A stretch of DNA of 64,000 nt, from assembly GCF_001907675.1 (NCBI RefSeq), contig NZ_MPNT01000009.1, positions 136,333 to 200,332 on the forward strand, in the 5' to 3' direction. This document shows positions 54,310 through 61,860 of this stretch, one piece after another. The DNA is from Mycobacterium paraffinicum (GTDB taxonomy: Bacteria > Actinomycetota > Actinomycetes > Mycobacteriales > Mycobacteriaceae). Numbering within the stretch: position 1 is the first letter of the stretch; the number at the start of each line of letters is the position of its first letter. A model generated the notes under the pieces. The model made no database searches. It worked only from the letters and a program-made list of their open reading frames with translations, and was not told the DNA's origin. Both the position numbers and the translations under genes were made by a program.

Positions 54310-54329
54310 TTTTGTCAATTATGACGAAA
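54310..54329. promoter_or_regulatory. Probable TetR operator copy 1, ahead of the oxidoreductase gene
   Basis: TTTTGTCA-ATTA-TGACGAAA is an inverted repeat with one mismatch. It matches the perfect copy at 54967-54986 in arms and spacing. It overlaps the end of the TetR gene and lies about 40 bases before the oxidoreductase start, so it should control that gene. Confidence 0.7.
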
Positions 54330-54942
54330 CTACCGTCGCCCAGGTACCGGAGATGCCGTCCCGCAGCGATTCCAGCGCGACATGCGACATCCGCGCCAGC
54401 TCCCCCAGGGATCGCTCCTCACCAACCATCCAGGCTTCCATCGCGCCGAATACCGCGGCGGCGATGCACCGGGCGGTCACGGTGATCCGCAGCCTCGCAT
54501 CGGGCTTTCGCTCCGCCGCGCAGCTACGCCTTTCCAGCTGCGCCTCGATGGCGTCGGCGAGGTCGGCCTGGACGTCGCGGATGTGGCGATGAATGCGGTC
54601 CTGGTCGAGCTCACCACCGCGCATCGCGGCGATTTTCGCCACGGCCTCAACGTCATAGGGGAACGCGAAGATGGCCGACTGAACGGAATCGATGACCGGC
54701 TCGTCGGCGGGCCGGGCGTCCAGCGCCGCGCGAAACCAGTTCAACCCGGTGTAGTCGGCAAACAGCAGATCGTGCTTGGAGCTGAAGTGGCGATAGAAGG
54801 TGCGCAGCGAGACTCCGGCGTCGGCCGCGATCTGCTCGGCCGAGGTGTCCTCGACCCCCTGGGCCAGGAAGCGCACCATCGCGGCCTGGCGCAGCGCCTC
54901 GCGGGTGCGTTCGCTTCGCGCCGTCTGCGCGGGCCTGACCAT
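54319..54942 (-). CDS. TetR-family transcriptional regulator (Rv3830c type)
   Basis: A 207-aa TetR-family regulator. The N-terminal helix-turn-helix spans residues about 10-55 (TREALRQAAMVRFLAQGVEDTSAEQIAADAGVSLRTFYRHFSSK motif region). The C-terminal ligand domain is helical and less conserved. The ATG at 54942 (MVRPAQ) is preferred; an ATG at 54984 would lie inside the operator. It is divergent from the membrane-protein gene at 55014, and both starts flank a perfect palindrome. A second copy precedes the downstream oxidoreductase. The regulator probably represses itself, the membrane protein and the oxidoreductase. Confidence 0.88.
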   Translation of the reverse strand: MVRPAQTARSERTREALRQAAMVRFLAQGVEDTSAEQIAADAGVSLRTFYRHFSSKHDLLFADYTGLNWFRAALDARPADEPVIDSVQSAIFAFPYDVEAVAKIAAMRGGELDQDRIHRHIRDVQADLADAIEAQLERRSCAAERKPDARLRITVTARCIAAAVFGAMEAWMVGEERSLGELARMSHVALESLRDGISGTWATVVSS

Positions 54943-54966
54943 GCAAGTAAGGTACCCCACCCACCT

Positions 54967-54986
54967 TTTTGTCACTATTGACAAAA
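54967..54986. promoter_or_regulatory. Probable TetR operator copy 2, divergent promoter
   Basis: TTTTGTCA-CTAT-TGACAAAA is a perfect palindrome with 8-bp arms and a 4-base centre. It lies 25 bases from the TetR start and 28 bases from the divergent membrane-protein start, so one site can control both. Confidence 0.75.
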
Positions 54987-55013
54987 CTTTGGCCGCCGGG
55001 TGAGACTGCGGCC

Positions 55014-55499
55014 ATGGTCTCGCTTCTTGTGCATGCGGTTCTCGGGCTCAGTGTCATCGGCTGGATCGTCGCCTCCAACCCGAAGGTCTTCGCCCGGCCG
55101 GCCGCCGGCCCGTTGTTCTCCCCGCTGGAATGCGTGTATTACGTCGTCGGCATCGCTTCGGTCGCCCTGGGTTGGTATTTCAACATCACCTACGTCCAGG
55201 AGTACTCGCACGGATCCACCAACCCGCTCTGGGGCGAGCACGGGAGCTGGGCGGAATACATCAGGCTGATGTTCACCAATCCCGCCGCGGACTCCGCGAG
55301 CCAGGACTACACGATCGCGAATGTGATTCTGCTGCCGCTGTTTACGATCGTGGACGGCTATCGCCGCGGGCTCAAGCACCCGTGGCTGTACTTCGTCTCC
55401 AGCCTGTTCACCAGCTTCGCGTTCGCGTTCGCCTTCTACTTCGCCACCATAGAGCGGCAGCGTCGGCACGAGCAGGCCCGCGAGACGGTGGACGCCTAG
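55014..55499 (+). CDS. Multispanning membrane protein (Rv3831 type)
   Basis: A 161-aa membrane protein with about four hydrophobic segments (residues about 4-22, 38-55, 98-115 and 121-145) and a conserved loop SHGSTNPLWGEHGSWAEYIRLMFTNPAADSAS. It resembles DUF2834-type proteins, for which no function is known. The ATG at 55014 lies 28 bases past the TetR operator. Its stop and that of the HxlR gene on the other strand share the tetramer CTAG (55496-55499). Confidence 0.78.
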   Translation: MVSLLVHAVLGLSVIGWIVASNPKVFARPAAGPLFSPLECVYYVVGIASVALGWYFNITYVQEYSHGSTNPLWGEHGSWAEYIRLMFTNPAADSASQDYTIANVILLPLFTIVDGYRRGLKHPWLYFVSSLFTSFAFAFAFYFATIERQRRHEQARETVDA

Positions 55500-55858
55500 G
55501 TTCCCTCCGCCCAGCGGCGGGCCCACTGGTCCAGGGGATCGAGGGCCTCGCCCAGGGACCGGCCGGCCTCGCCGAGCTCATAACACTGGTCGTCACGCTG
55601 GACGACCAGGCCGGCGCCCGTCAGGTCACCGAGGCGGTCATACAAGACGCTGGGAGACATGCCGTCGCAGCGCTCCCGCAAAGCCCGCGCCCCCAGCGGA
55701 CCGTCGCGAAGCTCCCACAGGATCCGCAACGACCAGCGCCGCCCGAGGAGATCCAGCGCCGCCATGAGTGGCCGCCCCGTTGTCGACCCCCGCACCGGGC
55801 GCCCGGGTCGAGCCGCCGATTGACGTTTCGGATTCCGTAACGTAGCTTTCTCTTCCAT
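55496..55858 (-). CDS. HxlR-family winged-helix regulator
   Basis: A 120-aa regulator. The HxlR core is clear: PLMAALDLLGRRWSLRILWELRDGPLGARAL, then RCDGMSPSVLYDRLGDLTGAGLV and the wing. There is no Cys, so a redox-thiol sensing mode like that of HypR-type HxlR proteins is unlikely. The start codon shares CATG with the divergent CMD gene, and an inverted repeat (55833-55868) spans both starts. Its stop shares CTAG with the neighbouring membrane-protein gene. This pair is not present in the corresponding M. tuberculosis region. Confidence 0.88.
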   Translation of the reverse strand: MEEKATLRNPKRQSAARPGRPVRGSTTGRPLMAALDLLGRRWSLRILWELRDGPLGARALRERCDGMSPSVLYDRLGDLTGAGLVVQRDDQCYELGEAGRSLGEALDPLDQWARRWAEGT

Positions 55859-55868
55859 GGTTACGGAA
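55833..55868. promoter_or_regulatory. Inverted repeat spanning both start codons of the HxlR/CMD pair
   Basis: Perfect 9-bp arms TTCCGTAAC (55833-55841) and GTTACGGAA (55860-55868) are separated by 18 bases that include both start codons. A dimeric HxlR regulator bound here would cover the starts of two divergent, necessarily leaderless transcripts. Confidence 0.7.
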
Positions 55869-56438
55869 ATAATAACGCCTCGGATCGGTGTCCTCGACCC
55901 GCCCTACGAGGCCGCTGTGGCGGCACAACTGCAGAAGATGATGCCGCCGAACGTGCCGCCCATCGCGCTGTTTCGCACCGTGGTGCGCAACATGCCCATG
56001 GCCGAGGCCATGACGCTCTGGGGCGGTTACGAGCTGAGCCGCAAGCTGTCGCTGTCCCTTCGTGACCGCGAGATCGTCATCGACCGCACCTGCGCTCGCT
56101 GCGGCTGTGAATACGAATGGGGTGTGCACGTCGCGTTTTTCGCGGAGAAGGCGCATCTCGACAGCGGCCAGGTCCGCTCGTTGACCCACGGCGGCGCCGA
56201 CGATCCCTGCTGGACCGCCGAGCGGGATCGGCTCCTGGTCCGCGCCGTGGATTCGCTCTGCGACCGCCGCGACATCGACGACGCCCTCTGGACGGCACTG
56301 CGCACCGAGTTCGACGAACGCGAGATTCTCGACCTCACGATGCTGTGCGGGTGGTATCACGCGATCAGCTTCACCGCACGCGCCGCCCGGGTGCCGCTCG
56401 AGGCGGGCAGCCCCACCTTCGCCGGCGTCGGTCGCTGA
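55857..56438 (+). CDS. Carboxymuconolactone decarboxylase / AhpD-family protein
   Basis: A 193-aa CMD-fold protein. The family signature is REIVIDRTCARCGCEYEWGVHVAFF: a CxxCxxxxxxH-like arrangement with Cys residues about 82 and 85 and His near residue 93, as in AhpD-like peroxidatic members and their general Glu. This fits a thiol-dependent peroxidase or a decarboxylase, and the sequence cannot decide. The ATG at 55857 overlaps the divergent HxlR start by 2 bases, so this gene is the probable target of that regulator. The spacing to the next (convergent) gene is 5 bp. Confidence 0.85.
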   Translation: MVTEIITPRIGVLDPPYEAAVAAQLQKMMPPNVPPIALFRTVVRNMPMAEAMTLWGGYELSRKLSLSLRDREIVIDRTCARCGCEYEWGVHVAFFAEKAHLDSGQVRSLTHGGADDPCWTAERDRLLVRAVDSLCDRRDIDDALWTALRTEFDEREILDLTMLCGWYHAISFTARAARVPLEAGSPTFAGVGR

Positions 56439-56443
56439 TCCGC

Positions 56444-57013
56444 TCAGCCCGGTTTGATGGCGCGCCACCGTTGCCGCCCACCGGAAGAGTCGATCTGAAC
56501 ATCGGCGAACCCGGTGTTGCGCAGGCGCGCGCCCAGGTCCGCCGGCGCGATCGGGTTGTAGGTGTCGGCGATGTGCAGGAGCCGGAACGTCAGCGACGGG
56601 ATTCCGTCGGTGCCGGCAAACGCCCCGCCCGGCTTCAGCACCCGCAATGCCTCGGCGAAGAGCCGGTCCTGTAAGTCGGCGCGGGGGACGTGGTGCAGCA
56701 TCGTGAAGCACAGCACCGAGGTGAAGTGATCGGCGGGCAGCCCGGTGTCGGTGCCGTCGCCGTGGATGATGCGGGCCCGGTCGCCGTAGCGGCGCTGCAG
56801 CCGATCGGCCATCGCGGCATCGACCTCGACGGCGGTCAGCGAGTCGGCCCTGTCCAGCAGGGCGCGCGTCGTCGCCCCGTATCCCGGGCCGATTTCCAAA
56901 GTCCGCGAGCCCAATTCGACGCCATCCAGCGCCCACGGCAACAGCTGCCCCTCCACCGCCTTCTCCCAGGCCGCCGAGCTACACCGGCGCCGGTGCAAGA
57001 GATTCATCGCCAT
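56444..57013 (-). CDS. SAM-dependent methyltransferase (Rv3832c type)
   Basis: A 189-aa class I methyltransferase. Motif I is LEIGPGYGATTRALL, the acidic end of strand 2 is AVEVDAAMADRL, and the post-I region has GDGTDTGLPADHFTSVLCFTMLHHV. The substrate is unknown. The ATG at 57013 (or 57007) gives the family length; a much longer in-frame extension to 57784 runs antisense through the AraC gene and is a high-GC artefact. It is divergent from the AraC gene with a 54-bp spacer. Confidence 0.88.
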   Translation of the reverse strand: MAMNLLHRRRCSSAAWEKAVEGQLLPWALDGVELGSRTLEIGPGYGATTRALLDRADSLTAVEVDAAMADRLQRRYGDRARIIHGDGTDTGLPADHFTSVLCFTMLHHVPRADLQDRLFAEALRVLKPGGAFAGTDGIPSLTFRLLHIADTYNPIAPADLGARLRNTGFADVQIDSSGGRQRWRAIKPG

Positions 57014-57067
57014 ACCGGCAAAGCTAACCGCCCCACCGGATGCGGGCTTCCGATATTCTGCCGTGTT

Positions 57068-57817
57068 ATGTCGGAAATCAGCCATCACGGGCCCGCGACG
57101 TCGTCGCAGGCGCTGCCCCCGGGGGCCCGGATCGAGCGGCACCGGCATCCCTTGCACCAGATCGTCTACCCGTCGTCGGGCGCGGTCTCCGTCACCACCT
57201 CGGCGGGCACCTGGATCACGCCGGCGAACCGGGCGATCTGGATCCCAGCGGGTTGCTGGCACGAACATAAGTTCCACGGCCCCACGCAGTTTCACGGCGT
57301 CGCACTGGATCCGCGCCGCTACCGTCGTGGGCCGGCGGCGCCCACCGTCCTGGCGGTCAACCCGTTGATGCGGGAACTCATCATCGCGTGTTCGCAGACC
57401 GATGGCACCGACACCGGCGAGCACCACCGGATGCTGGCCGTGCTCCAGGATCAGTTGCGGGCGACTAGCGGCGGCGAGCCGTTGTGGATTCCCACGCCGG
57501 TCGACGCCCGGCTGCGCGAAGCGTGCGCGTTGATCGCCGACAATCTGGCCGCGCCGTTGACGTTGCCGCAGATCGGCCACCGGATCGGCGTCGGCCAACG
57601 CACCCTGAGCCGCCTGTTCAGCGACGAGCTGGCGATGACCTTCCCGCAATGGCGCACGCAGCTCCGCCTGCAGCACGCCCTGGTGCTGCTCGCCGAGCGT
57701 CACGACGTCACGTCGGTGGCGGCCGAATGCGGTTGGGCCACAACAAGTGCCTTCATCGACACCTATCGGCGGGCCTTCGGCCACACCCCGGGGAGGCTGG
57801 CGGCGAGGGCGCGTTAG
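57068..57817 (+). CDS. AraC-family transcriptional regulator (Rv3833 type)
   Basis: A 249-aa regulator. The N-terminal cupin domain has HRHPLHQIVYPSSG and NRAIWIPAGCWHEHKFHG. The C-terminal double helix-turn-helix runs from about residue 150 with LTLPQIGHRIGVGQRTLSRLFSDELAMTFPQW and ends in the conserved TTSAFIDTYRRAFGHTPG. It is divergent from the methyltransferase, its likely target by position. The stop is directly next to the serS stop on the other strand (TAG/CTA). Confidence 0.9.
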   Translation: MSEISHHGPATSSQALPPGARIERHRHPLHQIVYPSSGAVSVTTSAGTWITPANRAIWIPAGCWHEHKFHGPTQFHGVALDPRRYRRGPAAPTVLAVNPLMRELIIACSQTDGTDTGEHHRMLAVLQDQLRATSGGEPLWIPTPVDARLREACALIADNLAAPLTLPQIGHRIGVGQRTLSRLFSDELAMTFPQWRTQLRLQHALVLLAERHDVTSVAAECGWATTSAFIDTYRRAFGHTPGRLAARAR

Positions 57818-59077
57818 CTAACCGGCGGGCTCGAGCAGCTCCGTGCCCACGAAGGGCACCAGCGCTTCGGGCACCCGCACGCTGCCGTCGGGCCGCTGGT
57901 GGTTTTCCAGGATCGCCACCAGCCACCGGGTGGTGCCCAGAGTGCCGTTGAGCGTCGCCGCGGTCTGGGGCTTGCCGTTGTCGTCGCGGTAGCGCGTGGA
58001 AAGCCGGCGCGCCTGAAACGTGGTGCAATTCGACGTCGACGTCAGCTCGCGGTAGGCGCCCTGCGTGGGAACCCATGCCTCGCAGTCGAATTTGCGGGCG
58101 GCCGATGACCCGAGATCGCCTGCCGCGACGTCGATTACGCGATACGGCACCTCGATGCGGGCCAGCATCTCGCGCTGCCAGCCCAGTAGTCGCTCGTGTT
58201 CGGCCTCCGCGTCGGCGGGCTTGCAGTAGACGAACCCTTCCACCTTGTCGAACTGGTGCACCCGGATGATTCCCCGGGTGTCCTTGCCGTAGCTGCCGGC
58301 CTCGCGGCGGAAGCATGACGACCAGCCCGCGTACCGCAATGGCCCGCCGGACAGGTCCAGAATCTCGTCGGCGTGGTAGCCGGCCAGCGGCACCTCGGAG
58401 GTACCGACCAGGTAGAGATCGTCGGCCTCCACTCGATAGATCTCGTCAGCGTGAGCGCCCAGGAACCCGGTGCCGGCCATCACCTCGGGGCGCACCAGCA
58501 CCGGCGGGATCATCGGGATGAAACCGTTCTCGACGGCCAGGCGCAGGGCCACCTGCAGCAGCCCCAGCTGCAGCAGCGCGCCGCGTCCGGTCAGGAAGTA
58601 GAAGCGCGAGCCGGACACCTTCGCGCCGCGCTGCATGTCGATGAGGCCCAAGGACTCGCCGAGCTCCAGGTGGTCCTTCGGATTCTCCAAGGCAGCGGGT
58701 TCACCCACCACGTCCAGGACGCGGTAGTCGTCCTCCCCGCCCGCGGGTACCCCCTCGATCACGACGTTGGAGATCGCCATGTGCGCCGCGGTGAACGCGG
58801 CCTCGGCCCCAGCCTGATCGGTCTCGGCGGCCTTCACCTGCTCGGCCAACTCCTTGGCGCGCGCCAGCCTGGCCGGCCGCTCCTCCGGGGATGCGGCGCC
58901 CACGCTCTTGCTGGCGGACTTCTGCTCCGCGCGCAGCGCGTCGGCGGACGAAATCGCCGCCCGGCGCGCGGCATCGGCCGCCAGTAGGGCGTCGACCAGC
59001 GCCGGGTCCTAGCCGCGGGCGAGTTGGGAGCGGCGCACGGCGTCGGGGTCATCCCGGAGTAGCTTCAGGTCGATCAC
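57818..59077 (-). CDS. serS: Seryl-tRNA synthetase with in-frame TAG at codon 23
   Basis: The full frame from GTG at 59077 codes for 419 residues, the same length as the M. tuberculosis enzyme, which charges tRNA-Ser. Class II motif 2 is visible in [13 protein letters not shown] and motif 3 in the late [15 protein letters not shown] segment. Codon 23 (59009-59011 on the plus strand, reading CTA) is TAG where M. tuberculosis has GAG (Glu23, in SRGEDPALVD). The flanking residues SQLARG and DPALVDALL match, so a single base change breaks an otherwise normal gene. The next in-frame start is GTG at 58903, codon 59, which would lose part of the N-terminal tRNA-binding coiled coil. A sequencing error is the simplest reading. 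Confidence 0.93.
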
Positions 59078-59188
59078 GGCCCTGACACTACTTTTTGGGT
59101 TCCGCCGAGCGCGCGGAGCGTCCCGCCTGGTGCATCTCAGGACTCACATCAGTAACTTTTGTCACACCACACAGGTGCTCCTGCCAGA

Positions 59189-60556
59189 ATGGACCCGATG
59201 TCCCAAGCGCCCGAGACCGACCTTCCGGAAGCCCCGGAGGCCGACGCCCCCGCCGCCACGCCGCAACGGTTGCCGGCGGGGTTCCGCTGGCCGCGGAGCC
59301 TGCAGGCGCAGGCCACCCGGCGCGCCCTGCTGTTGACCGCGCTGGGCGGCCTGCTGATCGCCGGCGTCGTCACCGCACTGCCGGTCGGCGGCACCGGACC
59401 CGGGCGGTTGTCCGGCTATCTCGACGGCAACCCGGTACCCACCACCGGAAGCAAGAGCGACGCCGCGTTCAACAAAGCCGCCGCCGGTGACTGCCTGATG
59501 TGGCCGGACGCCACCCCGGAGTCGGCGAAGATCGTCAACTGCGCCGACGACCACAAATTCGAAGTCGCCGAATCCGTCGACATGCGCACGTTCCCGGGCG
59601 CGGAGTACGGGCCCAACGCCGCTCCGCCGTCTCCCGCTCGCATCCAGCAGATCACTCAGGAACAGTGCGAGTCCGCCGCACGCAACTACCTGGGGCCCAA
59701 GTTCGATCCCAACAGCAAGTTCATCGTCAGCCTGCTGTGGCCCGGCGACCGGGCCTGGCGCCAGTCCGGCGAACGCCGCATGCTGTGCGGCCTGCAACTG
59801 CCCGGCACCAATAATCAGCAGCAGGCCTTCAAGGGCAAGGTCGCCGACGTCGACCAGTCCAAGGTCTGGCCGGCCGGCACCTGCCTGGGCATCGACCCGA
59901 CCACCAACCAGCCGATCGATGCTCCGGTCGAATGCGCGACGCCGCACGCGATGGAGGTGACCGGCACGGTCAACCTGGCCGAGAAGTTCCCGGGCGCGTT
60001 ACCGTCCGAGCCCGACCAGGACGGGTACATCAAGGATCTGTGCACCAAGATGACGGACGCCTACCTGGCGCCGGTCAAGTTGCGCACCACCACCCTGACG
60101 CTGATCTACCCCACCGTGCCGCTGTCCAGCTGGACGGCCGGCAGCCGCGAGGTCGCCTGCAGCATCGGCGCGACGCTGGGCAACGGCGGCTGGGCGACCC
60201 TGGTCAACAGCGCCAAGGGGCAGCTGCTGATCAACGGGCAGGCGCCTGTGCCGCCGCCCGACATTCCCGAAGAGCGCCTCACCCTCCCGCCGATACCGCT
60301 CCAGGTACCGGGGCAGGCTCCGCAGAGCCAGGCCAGCCCTACCCCCGAGATCCCGCCGAACAACCAGCATCTCCCGGGTCAGCAGCCGGTCGTGACGCCC
60401 CAGGCGCCGGAGACCAACTCCCCGGCGCCACAGGCGCCACCGCCCGCGGACGCCGGAGCGCCGCCGCAGGCCCCGCCCCCCGCGGACGGTGGGGCACCAC
60501 CGCCGGCCAACCCTCAGCCGGAGGCACCCCCCGCCGCGCCGCCCGCCGGGGGCTAG
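59189..60556 (+). CDS. Septum-formation-family membrane protein (Rv3835 type)
   Basis: A 455-aa protein with a cytoplasmic N-terminus, one membrane helix (residues about 44-62, ALLLTALGGLLIAGVVTAL) and a large external domain. The domain has two similar halves with paired Cys: AGDCLMWPD...VNCADDHKFEVAESV and AGTCLGIDP...ECATPHAMEVTGTV, the pattern of the septum-formation family. The last 100 residues are Pro/Ala/Gln-rich and probably span the wall. The ATG at 59189 or 59198 is the start. The precise role is unknown. It begins 112 bp from the divergent serS start. Confidence 0.87.
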   Translation: MDPMSQAPETDLPEAPEADAPAATPQRLPAGFRWPRSLQAQATRRALLLTALGGLLIAGVVTALPVGGTGPGRLSGYLDGNPVPTTGSKSDAAFNKAAAGDCLMWPDATPESAKIVNCADDHKFEVAESVDMRTFPGAEYGPNAAPPSPARIQQITQEQCESAARNYLGPKFDPNSKFIVSLLWPGDRAWRQSGERRMLCGLQLPGTNNQQQAFKGKVADVDQSKVWPAGTCLGIDPTTNQPIDAPVECATPHAMEVTGTVNLAEKFPGALPSEPDQDGYIKDLCTKMTDAYLAPVKLRTTTLTLIYPTVPLSSWTAGSREVACSIGATLGNGGWATLVNSAKGQLLINGQAPVPPPDIPEERLTLPPIPLQVPGQAPQSQASPTPEIPPNNQHLPGQQPVVTPQAPETNSPAPQAPPPADAGAPPQAPPPADGGAPPPANPQPEAPPAAPPAGG

Positions 60557-60560
60557 CCGA

Positions 60561-60911
60561 GTGCCCGTGCGGATGGATCCGCAACGGTTCGAGGAGCTGG
60601 TCTCCGACGCGCTCGACCTGATCCCACCCGAGCTGGCGGCGGCGATGGACAACGTCGTCGTGCTGGTCGGGGACCGCCACCCCGAGGACGGCGAACTCCT
60701 GGGGCTGTACGAAGGGGTCGCGCTGACCGAGCGCGACTCCGACTACGCCGGAGCGCTGCCCGACGCCATCACCATTTACCGCGAGGCGCTGCTGGACGTC
60801 TGCGAGTCGGACGACGACGTCGTCCAGGAGGTCGCGATCACGGTGATCCACGAGATCGCGCACCACTTCGGCATCGGCGACGAGCGGCTGGAGGAATTGG
60901 GCTGGGCCTGA
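60561..60911 (+). CDS. Zincin-like metallopeptidase (Rv3836 type)
   Basis: A 116-aa protein with a canonical HExxH motif in VIHEIAHHFGIGDERL (residues about 92-107), typical of the small DUF1025-type zincin-like group with a third ligand Asp or Glu in DERLEELG. It lacks a signal peptide. The substrate is unknown. Starts at GTG 60561, GTG 60567 and ATG 60573 are all in frame. It follows the septum-formation gene after 4 bp, so it is co-transcribed. Confidence 0.85.
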   Translation: MPVRMDPQRFEELVSDALDLIPPELAAAMDNVVVLVGDRHPEDGELLGLYEGVALTERDSDYAGALPDAITIYREALLDVCESDDDVVQEVAITVIHEIAHHFGIGDERLEELGWA

Positions 60912-60974
60912 CGACACGGCTGCCTATGGGCGCGGCATCCCGGAATTGTCCGCCGCCGGTGCTATGAACGGGTT

Positions 60975-61166
60975 ATGAGTGCTGACTGCCGCGACTGCCG
61001 GGCAGGCTTGGATCACTGTCACGGCACCATCATTCGCCATTCGCTGCGCCGTTCGGAGTGCACGGAACCGGATTGCTTCAGCCCTGAGCTGTTGCCGCAC
61101 GCCTTCGTCGTCGACTGCGACGCCATCGGCTGCGGATGCTCGGAAGCCATCGCGCTCGCCGTCTGA
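60975..61166 (+). CDS. Small Cys-rich protein (63 aa)
   Basis: A 63-aa protein with eight Cys, in CRDCRAG, HCHGT, ECTEPDC and DCDAIGCGC patterns, plus several His. The regular CxxC/CxH spacing suggests one or two zinc-binding sites. It reads as a genuine gene because similar short Cys-rich proteins occur in other mycobacteria, as I recall, and an ATG lies in a sensible context after a 63-bp spacer. Function is unknown. Confidence 0.65.
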   Translation: MSADCRDCRAGLDHCHGTIIRHSLRRSECTEPDCFSPELLPHAFVVDCDAIGCGCSEAIALAV

Positions 61167-61173
61167 CCGGCCT

Positions 61174-61860
61174 TCAGCCCATCGGGTCGGTGCTCGAGTG
61201 CACCGCGTCCGCGACCGGGGTCGCCTCGGCTTCGGGGTAGAACGGCGGCGTCAGTGCACCCCAGCGCACGCAACTCCACCGCCCGTCGGTGATGGGCGCC
61301 AACACCACCGATTCGGCGTTGTCGAGGTGGTGGTCCAGCGCGAAGCCGGCGTCCACGCCGGCCAGCACGGCGGCGGCCAGCCGGATGGCCGCGCCGTGGC
61401 TCACGACGACGATGTCGCCGGTCCACTCGCGGTCGTCGAGGTAGCGCAGCCGGAGCTCGGTGAGCACCGGCACATAGCGGTCCAACACGTCGTTACCGGT
61501 TTCCCCGCCGGGCAGGGGGATGTCGAGATCGCCGTGATGCCAGCGCTCGTAGATCGCGTTGAATTGCGCGACCGCATCGTCGTCGCTGCGGTTCTCCAGC
61601 CCACCGACCTGCACCTCGTGAACGCCGGGCACCTCGACAGGCGCCATCTCGAGTTCGCCGCCGATGATCCCTGCGGTCTGCGACGCGCGGATCGCCACCG
61701 AGTGGGCCAGCAGCGCGGGCCGGCTCGCACCGCGGGCGAAGGCGCGCGCCTGGTCGCGGCCCAGCGGCGTCAGCTCCGCCCCGGGCGGCCGGGTGTCCAG
61801 CCTGCGTTCGACGTTGCTGTGGGACTGGCCGTGTCGCAGCAGCACCAGCCGTCCGGTCAT
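61174..61860 (-). CDS. Histidine phosphatase (phosphoglycerate mutase-like, Rv3837c type)
   Basis: A 228-aa histidine phosphatase-superfamily protein. The catalytic motif is LVLLRHGQSHSNVERRLDT (His10) and the second His lies in VVVSHGAAIRL near residue 157. The length and lack of a typical mutase lid suggest a phosphatase rather than a glycolytic mutase. The substrate is unknown. The ATG at 61860 overlaps the pheA stop by 4 bases, so both are one transcript. The open frame continuing upstream to 62814 is antisense-like noise over pheA. Confidence 0.88.
   Translation of the reverse strand: MTGRLVLLRHGQSHSNVERRLDTRPPGAELTPLGRDQARAFARGASRPALLAHSVAIRASQTAGIIGGELEMAPVEVPGVHEVQVGGLENRSDDDAVAQFNAIYERWHHGDLDIPLPGGETGNDVLDRYVPVLTELRLRYLDDREWTGDIVVVSHGAAIRLAAAVLAGVDAGFALDHHLDNAESVVLAPITDGRWSCVRWGALTPPFYPEAEATPVADAVHSSTDPMG

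Noticed and set aside
56444..57784. 446-codon frame for the methyltransferase gene
   Set aside because: The N-terminal part is antisense to the AraC gene. The methyltransferase domain starts at 57013.
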